64,000 bases of DNA from Wenyingzhuangia heitensis (GCF_011762155.1 NZ_JAASQL010000001.1:992001-1056000); one strand, 5' to 3'; shown: positions 51,866 through 62,133, counted from the stretch's first letter. The notes: generated by a model not told the origin, from the letters alone. Translations and numbers: made by a program.

Positions 51866-53458
51866 ATGGCTAAAACATCGGTAGCTAAAAAGCAAAAATC
51901 TATAGAAGAAACACTGTGGGATTCTGCAAATAAATTAAGAGGAACGGTAGAGAGTTCTGAATACAAACACGTGGTTTTAGGATTGATATTCTTAAAATTT
52001 TCTAGTGATAAGTTTGAAGAGAAAAAACAAGAACTCATTGCACAAGGACATGAAAAATATATAGACATGGCTCCTTTTTACAACAAAGACAATGTGTTTT
52101 ATTTGCCAGAACAAGCTAGATGGTCTTATGTAATGGCCAATGCCAAGCAAGATGATATTGCCTTAAAAATAGACACCGCTTTACACACTGTAGAAAAAAA
52201 CAATCCAAGTTTAAAAGGTGCTTTGCCAGATAATTATTTTTCTCGTTTAAACTTAGACATTAGCAAACTGGCTGCTTTGTTAGACACCATTAACAATATA
52301 GATACGATTGCTGATAAAGAAAATGATGTGGTTGGGCGAGTGTACGAATACTTTTTAGGAAAGTTTGCTGCTACCGAAGGAAAAGGAGGTGGAGAATTTT
52401 ACACGCCTAAATGTGTGGTTAAATTATTGGCAGAAATGTTAGAGCCTTACAAAGGTAAAATATACGATCCTGCTTGTGGTTCTGGTGGAATGTTTGTGCA
52501 ATCTATAAAGTTTGTAGAAAACCATAACGGAAACACCAAAGACATTTCTATTTACGGACAAGAATATACGGCTACTACCTATAAACTAGCCAAAATGAAC
52601 TTAGCCATTCGTGGAATTAACGGAAATTTAGGAGAAGTACCTGCCGATACTTTTTTTAAAGATCAACATCCAGATTTAAAAGCAGATTATATTATGGCCA
52701 ATCCGCCTTTTAATCAAAAGGATTGGAGAGCTAGTAATGAGTTAACCGATGATCCTCGTTGGCAAGGGTATGAAGTACCTCCTACAGGAAACGCAAATTA
52801 TGCTTGGATTTTAAACATGGTTTCTAAACTATCTGCCAACGGAACTGCTGGTTTTGTATTGGCAAATGGTGCTATGAGTAGCAATACTTCTGGAGAAGGA
52901 GCCTTGCGTAAAAAAATGATAGAAAACGATTTGGTAGATTGTATGATTGCTTTGCCAGGACAATTGTTTTATACCACTCAAATTCCTGTTTGTTTGTGGT
53001 TTATGACCAAGAATAAGACATCCACAGGCTCAGCTCAAGGAAACGGAAACGATTTTAGAGATAGACAAGGAGAAACTTTGTTTATAGATGCTCGTAACAT
53101 GGGAACCATGGTAGACCGTACACACAAAGAGTTAACTACAGATGATATTGCAGAAATTACCAAAACGTATCATACTTGGAGAAATAAACCTGTCATGTCC
53201 AGTGATGCTGAGAGTAACGAAGTATTGTACCAAGACATATTGGGCTTTTGTAAAAGTGCCACTTTACAAGACATTATAAAAAATGATTATGTATTAACTC
53301 CAGGGCGTTACGTAGGTGTAGCCGAAGAAATAGGCGATGGCATTCCGTTTGAAACCAAAATGGGATCATTGACCCGTTTGTTATTTAAGCAAATGGAACA
53401 AAGCCAAACCCTAGACCAAGCCATTAAAGACAATTTAAAAATGTTGGGGTATGAGTAA
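51866..53458 (+). CDS. hsdM: Type I restriction-modification system M subunit
   Basis: A 530-residue adenine-N6 methyltransferase. It has an N-terminal helical HsdM_N domain (ETLWDSANKLRGTVESSEYKHVVLGLIFLKF), the SAM-binding DPACGSGGMF motif near residue 200 and the catalytic NPPFNQKDW motif near residue 278. It protects self DNA and forms the M2S core with HsdS, whose gene overlaps it by eight bases. Confidence 0.95.
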   Translation: MAKTSVAKKQKSIEETLWDSANKLRGTVESSEYKHVVLGLIFLKFSSDKFEEKKQELIAQGHEKYIDMAPFYNKDNVFYLPEQARWSYVMANAKQDDIALKIDTALHTVEKNNPSLKGALPDNYFSRLNLDISKLAALLDTINNIDTIADKENDVVGRVYEYFLGKFAATEGKGGGEFYTPKCVVKLLAEMLEPYKGKIYDPACGSGGMFVQSIKFVENHNGNTKDISIYGQEYTATTYKLAKMNLAIRGINGNLGEVPADTFFKDQHPDLKADYIMANPPFNQKDWRASNELTDDPRWQGYEVPPTGNANYAWILNMVSKLSANGTAGFVLANGAMSSNTSGEGALRKKMIENDLVDCMIALPGQLFYTTQIPVCLWFMTKNKTSTGSAQGNGNDFRDRQGETLFIDARNMGTMVDRTHKELTTDDIAEITKTYHTWRNKPVMSSDAESNEVLYQDILGFCKSATLQDIIKNDYVLTPGRYVGVAEEIGDGIPFETKMGSLTRLLFKQMEQSQTLDQAIKDNLKMLGYE

Positions 53459-54869
53459 GGAATGGAAAGAGGTTGCGATAGAAAATATTGGAGAGGTTAT
53501 AGGAGGAGGAACTCCTTCTTCTAAGATTGAAGAGTACTGGGGAGGAAATATATCATGGATTACTCCTAAAGATTTATCAGGATACAATTTTAAAAGAATT
53601 TCAAAAGGTAGCAGAAGTATAACAGATTTAGGATTGCTAAAATCAAGTGCAAGATTATTGCCTAAGAATACAGTGCTAATTACTAGTAGAGCTCCGATAG
53701 GTTATGTGGCTATTGCAGACAAAGAAGTGTCCACTAATCAAGGATTTAAGAGTGTGATTTTAAAAAGTAATTATGATACAAATTTTATATATTATTTAAT
53801 TAAAAAAAATGTTCCTGCTTTAGAAGCGGTATCTAGCGGTTCTACTTTTAAAGAGATTTCAGGGAATTCATTAAAGAAATTAAAGTTTAAAATCCCACCA
53901 CTAGCAGAGCAAAAAGCCATTGCTAAAATTTTAGGAGATTTAGATGCCAAAATAGAGTTGAATAGAAAAATGAACGAAACTTTAGAGAACATGGCACAAG
54001 CCCTGTTCCAAAGTTGGTTTGTAGATTTTGATCCTGTAATAGACAATGCTCTTGCCAAAGGAAATCCCATTCCAGAACCTTTACAAGCCAAGGCAGAAAT
54101 TCGTAAAAAAATAAGGTCAGAGGTTGGAATCCTCCCGGAGTCACAAAAAAACATTCAAAAAAATACAGAGCTTGCCGAAGTATTTCCAAGCACTTTTGTG
54201 TTTAACGATACTTTAGGAAAGTGGATTCCTGAAGGGTGGGAGGTGAAAACGATTAATGATGTTACTACTTTAATTATTGACCATCGAGGTAAAACTCCAA
54301 AAAAATTAGGAGGAGATTGGGTGGAAAATGGTCATCCTGCAATTTCTGCTAAAAATATCAAAAAAGGGAATTTGATAAGACCTGATATGATAAGGTATGT
54401 TGATGAAGAAATGTATGAGAAATGGATGAAAGATGAAGTAGAAAAAGGAGATATAATCATTACGTCTGAAGCTCCAATGGGTGAAATGTTTCTTATATCT
54501 GATAAAACAAAATATTGTCTTAGTCAAAGATTGTATTGTATTAGAGCTAATGAAACTGATTCAACTTCTTCTTTTTTATATTATTGGTTACAGAGTGATA
54601 TTGCAAAAGGAGATTTAGAAGGTAGGTGTACAGGGACAACAGTTACAGGAATTAAACAGTCAGAGTTAAGAAAGGTTTCAGTGATGTCTCCTGATATATT
54701 GATTTTACAAGAGTTTGAGGATAAATTAAGTCCTTTTTTAGAAAGAAAGAATTTATTACAAAAACAAACAGAAACGCTCATTCAACAAAGAGAGGTGTTG
54801 TTGCCACAGTTAATATCGGGTAAAGTTAAAGTACCACAAAGTTTGGTGCAGCAAATGAAAGAAGAATAA
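53451..54869 (+). CDS. hsdS: Type I restriction-modification specificity subunit
   Basis: A 472-residue DNA-recognition subunit with two target-recognition domains (about residues 5-145 and 260-425). They are separated and ended by helical spacers, the first beginning PPLAEQKAIAKILGDLDAKIELN near residue 150 and the second FLERKNLLQKQTETLIQQREVLLPQLISGK. The DNA target cannot be read from sequence. Its start lies inside hsdM, so the two are coupled. Confidence 0.93.
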   Translation: MSKEWKEVAIENIGEVIGGGTPSSKIEEYWGGNISWITPKDLSGYNFKRISKGSRSITDLGLLKSSARLLPKNTVLITSRAPIGYVAIADKEVSTNQGFKSVILKSNYDTNFIYYLIKKNVPALEAVSSGSTFKEISGNSLKKLKFKIPPLAEQKAIAKILGDLDAKIELNRKMNETLENMAQALFQSWFVDFDPVIDNALAKGNPIPEPLQAKAEIRKKIRSEVGILPESQKNIQKNTELAEVFPSTFVFNDTLGKWIPEGWEVKTINDVTTLIIDHRGKTPKKLGGDWVENGHPAISAKNIKKGNLIRPDMIRYVDEEMYEKWMKDEVEKGDIIITSEAPMGEMFLISDKTKYCLSQRLYCIRANETDSTSSFLYYWLQSDIAKGDLEGRCTGTTVTGIKQSELRKVSVMSPDILILQEFEDKLSPFLERKNLLQKQTETLIQQREVLLPQLISGKVKVPQSLVQQMKEE

Positions 54870-54915
54870 AAAAAGAAAAAGTTTAAGAAAAAATAAAACT
54901 GCTAAAAATAAGAAA

Positions 54916-56670
54916 ATGAGAATAATATCGTTTGCTGTAAATAATTTTAGAGGATTATCGGGAGGATTAGAGCAAAATAAAATAGAGTTTCAAGACTCTA
55001 ATACTATTTTTATATTGGGTCAAAACAATGTAGGGAAATCAAGTTTTTTAAAAGCTTATGAATATTTCTATAAAAATACATCACTGTTGATAGATGACTT
55101 GTATAGACAAGATATAGAAAATAAAATAGAGTTTGAGTTAAGTTTAATGTTGGACGATTTTGACTTCGAAAAAGATGCTATTAAGAAGAAAGCTGAGGGA
55201 TTAAAATTATGGCTGAATGAAAAGAAGATATTAAAAATAAAGAAAACGATATCTTTTAAAAAATCAGGAGCAAAGTATATTCCAGAAAAGCCAATAAATT
55301 ATACATGGGACTATAATACAAGTGACTGGATTGAGAAAAACTATGGAGGTATAGGTTTGGATTCTGTATTTCAGAACGCATTACCTACACCTATTTTTAT
55401 AAAAGCAATGCCATCTGAAGAAGAGATAGAGAAGGTCATAAATGAGATTTTATCAGCAAAGGCAAACGTTAATTTAAAAGATAAAGAAAGACAGGAGCTA
55501 AAAGAAGCTCAAGAAAAAATAAAAGAACTACAAGACAAATTATACAACCCTGTTTCTATTGAGGCTTATAAGCAAGAAGTTAATTCTCATTTTCAAGAAC
55601 TTTTTCCTGAAACAAAAATAGAACTAACAGAAAAAGATAAGGTAAAATGGACGGAAAATGCTTTAGGGAAAAAATTTTCTATAGAATTTGAGCATAATAA
55701 TAGTAAGGGAGATAGGGATGAGTCTATACCTGGTACTTATGATAAGGTAGGTCATGGTACTGTTAGATCTGCTATTTTTTCTTTGTTGTTAATGAAAGAT
55801 ATTGCAGAAGAGTTTGAGAGGGTGGAAAACAGGAAGGACTACATTGTTTTGTTTGAGGAGCCAGAATTATTTCTTCATCCAAAATTAATGAAACAATTAA
55901 GATCTCTAATTTATAAAGTTAGTGAATCGACTTCTCCGTATCAAATATTGTGTGCTTCTCATTCTCCACAAATGATTGATATCACAAAAGAGAAATCATC
56001 TTTAGTAAGGATGGTGAAATTAGATTCTGGTAGCAGATTGTTTCAAATTAATGATCGTTTTTTAAAAGAATCAAAAGAAATAAGTACAAAACAAGAATTA
56101 AAGCAGGAAATGAATGAATTGCTTCGATTCAATCCATTTATTTGTGAATCATTTTATTCTGATGAAGTTATTTTAATTGAAGGGCCAACTGAAGAAATAA
56201 TACTTAGAGGATATCTTACAGAAAATGAAATTAACAAAGATATTTTTATTGTTAATTGTGGAACAGTAAATAATATACCTTTTTACCAAAAGATTTTTTC
56301 TAAGTTTTTTATTAAATATCACGTTATCTGTGATTCAGATTCAGCGGTTAATAAAGGTACAGATACTCATAATTTACCAATTTTTGAGTCAGGTATTCAA
56401 AAGTCTATTTACGAGCAGTTTAAGTTAGATAAAACTAAAGAAGGGTATGAGTCAGGGTTGTTAAATATTCACTATACTACTTTTGAACCTGCTCATCAAG
56501 ATGTTTCCATTTCTGATGATTTAAAGTTGCCAGATACATATCTTGAGTCTGATGGGAAACCTTATAATGCAAATAGATATTGGAAAGAAGTTTTGTCGGT
56601 TAATTTAGATAATCCAAATATTGATTCAGTTCCGATTATTAGGTTTATGAAAGAAATTGTTTTAAACTAA
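54916..56670 (+). CDS. OLD-family ATP-dependent endonuclease (AAA ATPase plus TOPRIM)
   Basis: A 584-residue OLD-like nuclease. Walker A is GQNNVGKSS near residue 34, Walker B FEEPELFLHP near residue 312, and the TOPRIM domain has IEGPTEE near residue 421 and CDSDSAVNKG near 472. This ABC-ATPase/TOPRIM pairing is shared with OLD and GajA. GajB is not adjacent, so it is not a Gabija system. Its place between hsdS and hsdR suggests a second defence function carried inside the restriction locus. Confidence 0.87.
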   Translation: MRIISFAVNNFRGLSGGLEQNKIEFQDSNTIFILGQNNVGKSSFLKAYEYFYKNTSLLIDDLYRQDIENKIEFELSLMLDDFDFEKDAIKKKAEGLKLWLNEKKILKIKKTISFKKSGAKYIPEKPINYTWDYNTSDWIEKNYGGIGLDSVFQNALPTPIFIKAMPSEEEIEKVINEILSAKANVNLKDKERQELKEAQEKIKELQDKLYNPVSIEAYKQEVNSHFQELFPETKIELTEKDKVKWTENALGKKFSIEFEHNNSKGDRDESIPGTYDKVGHGTVRSAIFSLLLMKDIAEEFERVENRKDYIVLFEEPELFLHPKLMKQLRSLIYKVSESTSPYQILCASHSPQMIDITKEKSSLVRMVKLDSGSRLFQINDRFLKESKEISTKQELKQEMNELLRFNPFICESFYSDEVILIEGPTEEIILRGYLTENEINKDIFIVNCGTVNNIPFYQKIFSKFFIKYHVICDSDSAVNKGTDTHNLPIFESGIQKSIYEQFKLDKTKEGYESGLLNIHYTTFEPAHQDVSISDDLKLPDTYLESDGKPYNANRYWKEVLSVNLDNPNIDSVPIIRFMKEIVLN

Positions 56671-56672
56671 TA

Positions 56673-56706
56673 AATGTCCAGTTTTTTAATTAAAAAACTG
56701 GACATT
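56673..56706. terminator. 34-base perfect palindrome after the OLD gene
   Basis: AATGTCCAGTTTTTTAA and its exact complement abut with no loop. It probably terminates the hsdM-hsdS-OLD transcript, which leaves the downstream genes dependent on their own promoter at 56712. Confidence 0.75.
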
Positions 56707-56727
56707 CTATTTATATTTGAAATAGAA
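56705..56727. promoter_or_regulatory. Promoter with overlapping inverted-repeat operator
   Basis: The -7 box TATATTTG (56712-56719) sits within the inverted repeat TTCTATTT (56705-56712) / AAATAGAA (56720-56727). The ATG of the DUF6088 gene follows at 56736. This layout suits repression by that protein. Confidence 0.6.
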
Positions 56728-56735
56728 TATAGCAT

Positions 56736-57461
56736 ATGAAAACTACTGATTACATTGTAGGTACCATCAATAAGTTTCCTAAAGGATATGTGTTTACCTA
56801 TGAGGATTTTCTGCCTGAGGTAAAAAGTAAAGAAGCTACCATAAAGTCTTTAAATAGAATGGCTAGTAGTGGCAAAATAGCCAAATTGTCTAAGGGGAAG
56901 TATTATAAGCCAGAACAAACAGTGTTTGGTACTTTGCCTCCTGAACAATATCAGATTGTAAAAGATTTGCTAGAGGTAAACAACAAAACTATAGGTTATT
57001 TAACAGGTTTAAGTATCTATCATCAACTAGGGTTAACCACGCAAATAAGCAATACCATACAAATAGGTAAAAATGAAGTAAGACCTGCTTTTCAAAGAGA
57101 TCGCTATAAGATTGCATTTATACGTCAAAAAAATACCATCACTAAAGACAGTATTCCTCATTTACAACTTTTAGATGCTATAAAGTATGTAAAGAAAATA
57201 CCAGATACCACAGTAGCAAAAGCTTGTGTTCGGTTTATGGCTATCTTAAAAGAAAAATCAAAAGAAGAACTAAAAACAATTGTGCGGTTGTCTTTAAAAT
57301 ATCCACCTTCTACCAGGGCATTATTAGGAGCTTTGTTGCAAGAAATAGGAGCTGGTACTTATTTAGAAAGTTTACAAAACTCTTTAAATCAAATAACAAA
57401 GTATAAAATAGAAGGAGTCAATCAGGTAGTAAGCTCCGCAAATAACTGGAATATAGAATAA
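56736..57461 (+). CDS. DUF6088 family protein (AbiEi antitoxin-like)
   Basis: A 241-residue protein with an N-terminal winged-helix (YIVGTINKFPKGYVFTYEDFLPEVKSKEATIKSLNRMASSGKIAKLSKGKYYKP) and a C-terminal domain with the family pattern GYLTGLSIYHQLGLTTQISNTIQIG. This is DUF6088, related to AbiEi antitoxins that repress their own promoter. No AbiEii nucleotidyltransferase toxin gene follows. The next gene is an AlbA_2/ATP-binding protein eight bases away, which may be its partner. Confidence 0.82.
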   Translation: MKTTDYIVGTINKFPKGYVFTYEDFLPEVKSKEATIKSLNRMASSGKIAKLSKGKYYKPEQTVFGTLPPEQYQIVKDLLEVNNKTIGYLTGLSIYHQLGLTTQISNTIQIGKNEVRPAFQRDRYKIAFIRQKNTITKDSIPHLQLLDAIKYVKKIPDTTVAKACVRFMAILKEKSKEELKTIVRLSLKYPPSTRALLGALLQEIGAGTYLESLQNSLNQITKYKIEGVNQVVSSANNWNIE

Positions 57462-57468
57462 TATATTA

Positions 57469-58977
57469 ATGAAAGAACAGCATAACATAGAATTTAAACA
57501 AAAATGGCACGATGATTATTTAAAAACCATTGTAGCTTTTTCTAACACCCATGGAGGAATTTTATATGTTGGTAAGAATGATGATGGAAATGTTGTAGGG
57601 TTAGAAGAGTCTAAAAAGTTGTTAGAAAGTATTCCCCAAAAAATTCAGAATAGTTTAGGATTTTTATGTGAAGTAAATTTGCTGTCAGAAGGGGATTTAT
57701 CTTTCATAGAAATTATCGCTTCAGCTTCAGAAATCCCTATTTCATTAAGAGGTAGATATTATTATAGATCAGGGAGTACTACTAAGGAAATGGTAGGAGC
57801 TCAGTTAAATGAGTTTCTCTTAAAAAAGTCAGGAAAAACTTGGGATAGCATAGAAGAGCCAAAAGCCACTTTAGACCATATAAGTCCTAGTGCTTTAGTT
57901 GCTTTTAAAGAAGATGCAAAGCAGATTGCTAGAATCCCTAATACAGTTAAATTAACAGATAAGGAACTGTTAGAGAAGCTAAGATTGTATACTCTTGACG
58001 GATACTTGACCAGAGCTGCTATAGTGCTATTTGGAAAAGATCCTAATATTTTTTATCCTAATTTAAAAATAAAAGTAGGAAGGTTTGGAAAGAATGATGC
58101 TACGCTAGTCCATGAAGATGTGATTGAAGGAAATTTAATAGAAGCTATTGCTAGCACCATTTCTGTTTTAGAAACTAAATATTTAATTAGAAAAATAAGT
58201 TACCAAGGAGTTGATAGAATTGAAACAGGAGAATATCCATCTATAGCTATTAGAGAAAGTTTGTTAAACGCATTGGTACATCGTAATTATTTTAATCCTA
58301 TGGTTCATATTAGTGTGTATGATGATAAGATGATGTTTCAGAACCAAGGGAGTTTACCCGAAGGATTTTCAATCACATCTTTAAAAGAAAAACATTCATC
58401 TGTTCTTAAGAATCCTATGATTGCAGATGTTTGTCACAAGGCAGGATATATTGAATCATGGGGGACAGGAACGCTAAAAATATTTGAAAGTTGTAAAGAA
58501 GCACAATTGCCAGAACCTGTTTTTGAAGAAAAGGATGGAGGTGTTTATGTAACTATTTTTAAAAGTAACCAAGAAGGTAACGAAGAAAGTAACCAAGAAG
58601 GTAATATAGGTGATGCTATTAAAGAAAAATTTAGCTCTTTGAGAGACAACATACATGCAGAACCTAGCCAAAATATTGCTTTTTTAACTAAACATAGTTC
58701 GGAAATCTTAAACACATTTCAAGAAAGCTTTCATATAACTTCAGAAAAGCTTCAGGAAAGCTTCGGGAAAGCTTCAGAAAAACAATTGCCCAATACAGTA
58801 TTAACTTTACTACTTGTTTATGTAGTGCCAGGAATTAAAGCAGAAGAGATGGGGTCTATACTCGGAGTTTCTGATAGAACGATACAGAGTTACCTTAAAA
58901 AACTGAAAGAAAATAACTTTATAAATAGAGTTGGAGGAAGAAAAGAAGGTTTTTGGGAAATAAAAAGACAACAATAG
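57469..58977 (+). CDS. AlbA_2 (Schlafen-like) / ATP-binding domain protein
   Basis: A 502-residue protein. The N-terminal AlbA_2 domain (NIEFKQKWHDDYLKTIVAFSNTHGGILYVGKNDDGNVVG, residues ~5-45) is linked to a histidine-kinase-like ATP-binding fold with RESLLNALVHRNY and NQGSLPEG near residues 265-305. The C-terminal part has a repeated Q/E/S-rich linker (NQEGNEESNQEGN) and a winged-helix end. Such proteins are frequent in type I restriction loci as R-linked genes and may act in defence or regulation. The exact role is unknown. Confidence 0.83.
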   Translation: MKEQHNIEFKQKWHDDYLKTIVAFSNTHGGILYVGKNDDGNVVGLEESKKLLESIPQKIQNSLGFLCEVNLLSEGDLSFIEIIASASEIPISLRGRYYYRSGSTTKEMVGAQLNEFLLKKSGKTWDSIEEPKATLDHISPSALVAFKEDAKQIARIPNTVKLTDKELLEKLRLYTLDGYLTRAAIVLFGKDPNIFYPNLKIKVGRFGKNDATLVHEDVIEGNLIEAIASTISVLETKYLIRKISYQGVDRIETGEYPSIAIRESLLNALVHRNYFNPMVHISVYDDKMMFQNQGSLPEGFSITSLKEKHSSVLKNPMIADVCHKAGYIESWGTGTLKIFESCKEAQLPEPVFEEKDGGVYVTIFKSNQEGNEESNQEGNIGDAIKEKFSSLRDNIHAEPSQNIAFLTKHSSEILNTFQESFHITSEKLQESFGKASEKQLPNTVLTLLLVYVVPGIKAEEMGSILGVSDRTIQSYLKKLKENNFINRVGGRKEGFWEIKRQQ

Positions 58978-58980
58978 CTT

Positions 58981-61900
58981 ATGAAATTTACAGAAGCACA
59001 ATTAGAGCAAGCTTTCGTTCAGCTGTTACAAGAAAAAGAATATCCACACGTATTAGGAACTAGCCTGTTACGTGAGGAGCATGAAGTGTTGATAAAAGAA
59101 GATTTAAAACAGTTTTTAGCGGAGCAATATAAAAAAGAGGGTATTACAGCATCTGAAATAGAAAGTATTGTTAGAATGCTTACTGCATTTAGTGCTTTAG
59201 ATTTGTATGATAGTAACAAAGCTATTATGAAATTGGTGTCTGATGGTTTTGCATTTAAACGTGAAGATGCTTCTAAAAAAGATGTTTGGATTTATTTGAT
59301 AGATTATTCAGAAGCAAATAAAAATCAATATAAGTTTGTCAATCAATTAGAAATTGTAGGTTCAGAAAAACGCATTCCAGATGGTATTATTTACATCAAC
59401 GGACTCCCTTTGGTGGTGTTTGAGTTTAAATCTGCTATTAGAGAAGAAGTTCAGTTAAAAGAAGCCTACGATCAATTAACCATTCGTTACCGTAGAGACA
59501 TTCCCCAGTTGTTTAAATACAATGCTTTGTGTGTTGTTTCTGATGGAGTTAACAACAAAGTAGGTTCTTTCTTTTCTAAATATGGTTTCTTTTATGCCTG
59601 GAGATCAGAATCCGATAGACAGTTTTTTAGTTCTCAAAAAGGAGCCGAAGGATTTAATAGCATGCACAGCATGATCCATGGATTTTTTAATCAAAAGGAT
59701 TTACGAAACGTCATTAAAAACTTTGTGTACCTACCAGACACCAATAAGCAGGAACAAAAAATAGTATGTCGTTATCCGCAATATTATGCAGCAAACAAAC
59801 TATATCAAAATATAATCAAAGAACAAAAACCATTAGGAAGTGGTAAAGGAGGAACTTATTTTGGAGCCACAGGTTGTGGAAAAAGTTTTACCATGTTGTT
59901 TTTGGCTCGTTTGTTAATGAAAAGTACTCACTTTGCCAGTCCAACCATTATTGTAATTACAGACAGAACAGATTTAGACACTCAATTGTCAGAACAGTTC
60001 CAAAATGCCAAAGGGTATATTGGAGATCAACATATTATTAGTGTAGAAAGTAGAACTGAACTAAGAGAACGTTTGCAAGGTTTAAAAAGTGGAGGGGTGT
60101 TTTTAACCACCATTCATAAATTTACAGAAGACACAGAGCTGTTAACAGGAAGAACCAATGTAATTTGTATTTCGGACGAAGCACATAGAAGTCAAACCAA
60201 CTTAAACCAAAAAGTAAGTATTACAGAAAAAGGAGTAAAAAAAACGTACGGTTTTGCTAAGTATTTACACGATTCTTTACCAAACGCTACTTATGTAGGT
60301 TTTACAGGAACACCTGTAGATGCTACGTTAGATGTGTTTGGAGATGTTGTAGATGCGTATACCATGACAGAATCTGTAAAGGATGAAATTACGGTAAGAA
60401 TTGTATACGAAGGAAGAGCTGCTAAAATAGCATTGAGCAGTGGGAAGTTGAAAGAAATAGAAGATTATTACAAGGTTTGTGAAGAGGAGGGAGCTAACGA
60501 ATATCAGGTAGAAGAAAGTAAAAAAGCTTCGGCGAATATGAATGCTATTTTAGGAGACCCTGATAGAATAAAAGCGTTGGCAGAAGATTTTATAAAACAC
60601 TATGAAACCAGAGTACATGAAGGAAGTTCTGTAAGAGGAAAAGCAATGTTTGTGTGTAGCTCTAGACAAATAGCCTATGCTTTTTATCAAGAATTAATAC
60701 AGTTAAGACCTGAATGGAAAGAAGTGAAACAAGCTCCAGAAGGAGTTGTTTTAACGGCTAATGAAAAAGAAAAAATAAAATCCATGGAGCGTGTTAAAAT
60801 GGTGATGACACGAGGGAAAGATGATGTTAAAGAATTATGGGATTTATTAGGAACTAAAGAGCATAGAAAAGAGTTAGACAGACAGTTTAAAAATGAAAAG
60901 TCTAACTTTAAAATAGCCATTGTAGTAGATATGTGGTTAACGGGATTTGATGTTCCTTTTTTAGATACCATTTATATAGACAAGCCTATACAGCAACACA
61001 ATTTAATTCAAACTATTTCTAGAGTAAACAGAACCTTCCAGGGCAAAGGAAAAGGTTTGGTGGTAGATTATATTGGGATTAAAAAACAAATGAACTTAGC
61101 GTTGGCTCAGTATAACAAAGCCGATAGTCAGAATTTTGAAGACATAGAAGCTTCTGTAATTGTGGTAAAAGATCATTTGGATTTATTAGGAAAGCTGTTT
61201 CATAAATTTGATGCCACAAAATATTATACAGGAATTCCATTAGAGCAATTAGATACACTGAATAAAGCAGCAGAATATGCTCAGGTTACACAAGAGGTAG
61301 AAAAACGTTTTATGTATTTGGTAAAACGATTAAAAGCAGCTTATGATATTTGTGGAGCTGGAGAAATGATTTCTGAAGAAGAAAAAGAAACCATTCATTT
61401 TTACTTGGCAGTTCGTTCTATTGTTTTTAAGTTGACTAAAGGAGAAGCTCCAGATATTTCTCAAATGAATGAGAAAGTAAGAGAAATGATAAAAGATGCG
61501 ATTGCGAGTGAAGGAGTAGAAGAAATCTTTAAAATGGGAGAAGATAACAATGCTGAGTATGATATTTTTGAAGATGATTACTTAGCTAAAATAGAAAAGA
61601 TTAAGTTACCCAATACCAAAATAAAACTATTGCAACAACTACTAAACAAGGCAATTAGTGATTTTAAAAAAGTGAATAAATCCAAAGGAGTTGATTTTTC
61701 TAAAAAGATGAAAATTTTGGTAGATCAGTACAATGAACGTAAAGACAATGATGTTTTACGAAGTGAGGTGTTAGAAGATTTTACCGATGAAATTATGAAG
61801 TTATTTGAAGCTTTGAAAAAGGAAAAAGAGTCTTTCAAAGATTTAGATATTGATATAGAAGAGAAAGCTTTTTACGACATTTTAGAGCAATTAGCAATAA

Positions 61901-62133
61901 AATATGATTTCACCTATCCTAACGACAAACTGTTACATTTAGCAAAGTTGGTAAAGAATGTAGTAGATGATAAAACCAAATATACAGATTGGAGTAAAAG
62001 AGATGATATTAAGTCAGAATTAAAAGTAGATTTAATTATTTTGTTAGCAGAAAATGATTATCCTCCTGTGGATAGAGATGAAATTTACAAAGAGATTTTT
62101 GAACAAGCAGAGAATTTTAAGAAGTATAGGTAA
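58981..62133 (+). CDS. hsdR: Type I restriction-modification R subunit
   Basis: A 1050-residue restriction translocase. The N-terminal nuclease has the PD...EFK arrangement (RIPDGIIYINGLPLVVFEFKS, residues ~131-150). The helicase part has Walker A GATGCGKSFT near residue 295, DEAH at about 398, GFTGTPVD, and the motif VI region TISRVNRTFQGKGKGLVVDY. A C-terminal helical domain binds M2S. It follows the AlbA_2 gene by three bases, so it is read from the internal promoter as well. Confidence 0.95.
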   Translation: MKFTEAQLEQAFVQLLQEKEYPHVLGTSLLREEHEVLIKEDLKQFLAEQYKKEGITASEIESIVRMLTAFSALDLYDSNKAIMKLVSDGFAFKREDASKKDVWIYLIDYSEANKNQYKFVNQLEIVGSEKRIPDGIIYINGLPLVVFEFKSAIREEVQLKEAYDQLTIRYRRDIPQLFKYNALCVVSDGVNNKVGSFFSKYGFFYAWRSESDRQFFSSQKGAEGFNSMHSMIHGFFNQKDLRNVIKNFVYLPDTNKQEQKIVCRYPQYYAANKLYQNIIKEQKPLGSGKGGTYFGATGCGKSFTMLFLARLLMKSTHFASPTIIVITDRTDLDTQLSEQFQNAKGYIGDQHIISVESRTELRERLQGLKSGGVFLTTIHKFTEDTELLTGRTNVICISDEAHRSQTNLNQKVSITEKGVKKTYGFAKYLHDSLPNATYVGFTGTPVDATLDVFGDVVDAYTMTESVKDEITVRIVYEGRAAKIALSSGKLKEIEDYYKVCEEEGANEYQVEESKKASANMNAILGDPDRIKALAEDFIKHYETRVHEGSSVRGKAMFVCSSRQIAYAFYQELIQLRPEWKEVKQAPEGVVLTANEKEKIKSMERVKMVMTRGKDDVKELWDLLGTKEHRKELDRQFKNEKSNFKIAIVVDMWLTGFDVPFLDTIYIDKPIQQHNLIQTISRVNRTFQGKGKGLVVDYIGIKKQMNLALAQYNKADSQNFEDIEASVIVVKDHLDLLGKLFHKFDATKYYTGIPLEQLDTLNKAAEYAQVTQEVEKRFMYLVKRLKAAYDICGAGEMISEEEKETIHFYLAVRSIVFKLTKGEAPDISQMNEKVREMIKDAIASEGVEEIFKMGEDNNAEYDIFEDDYLAKIEKIKLPNTKIKLLQQLLNKAISDFKKVNKSKGVDFSKKMKILVDQYNERKDNDVLRSEVLEDFTDEIMKLFEALKKEKESFKDLDIDIEEKAFYDILEQLAIKYDFTYPNDKLLHLAKLVKNVVDDKTKYTDWSKRDDIKSELKVDLIILLAENDYPPVDRDEIYKEIFEQAENFKKYR

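Noticed and set aside
54916-57461. Gabija or AbiE system
   Set aside because: The OLD-like gene has no GajB (UvrD-like) neighbour, and the DUF6088 gene has no AbiEii nucleotidyltransferase next to it. Only the single families can be claimed.
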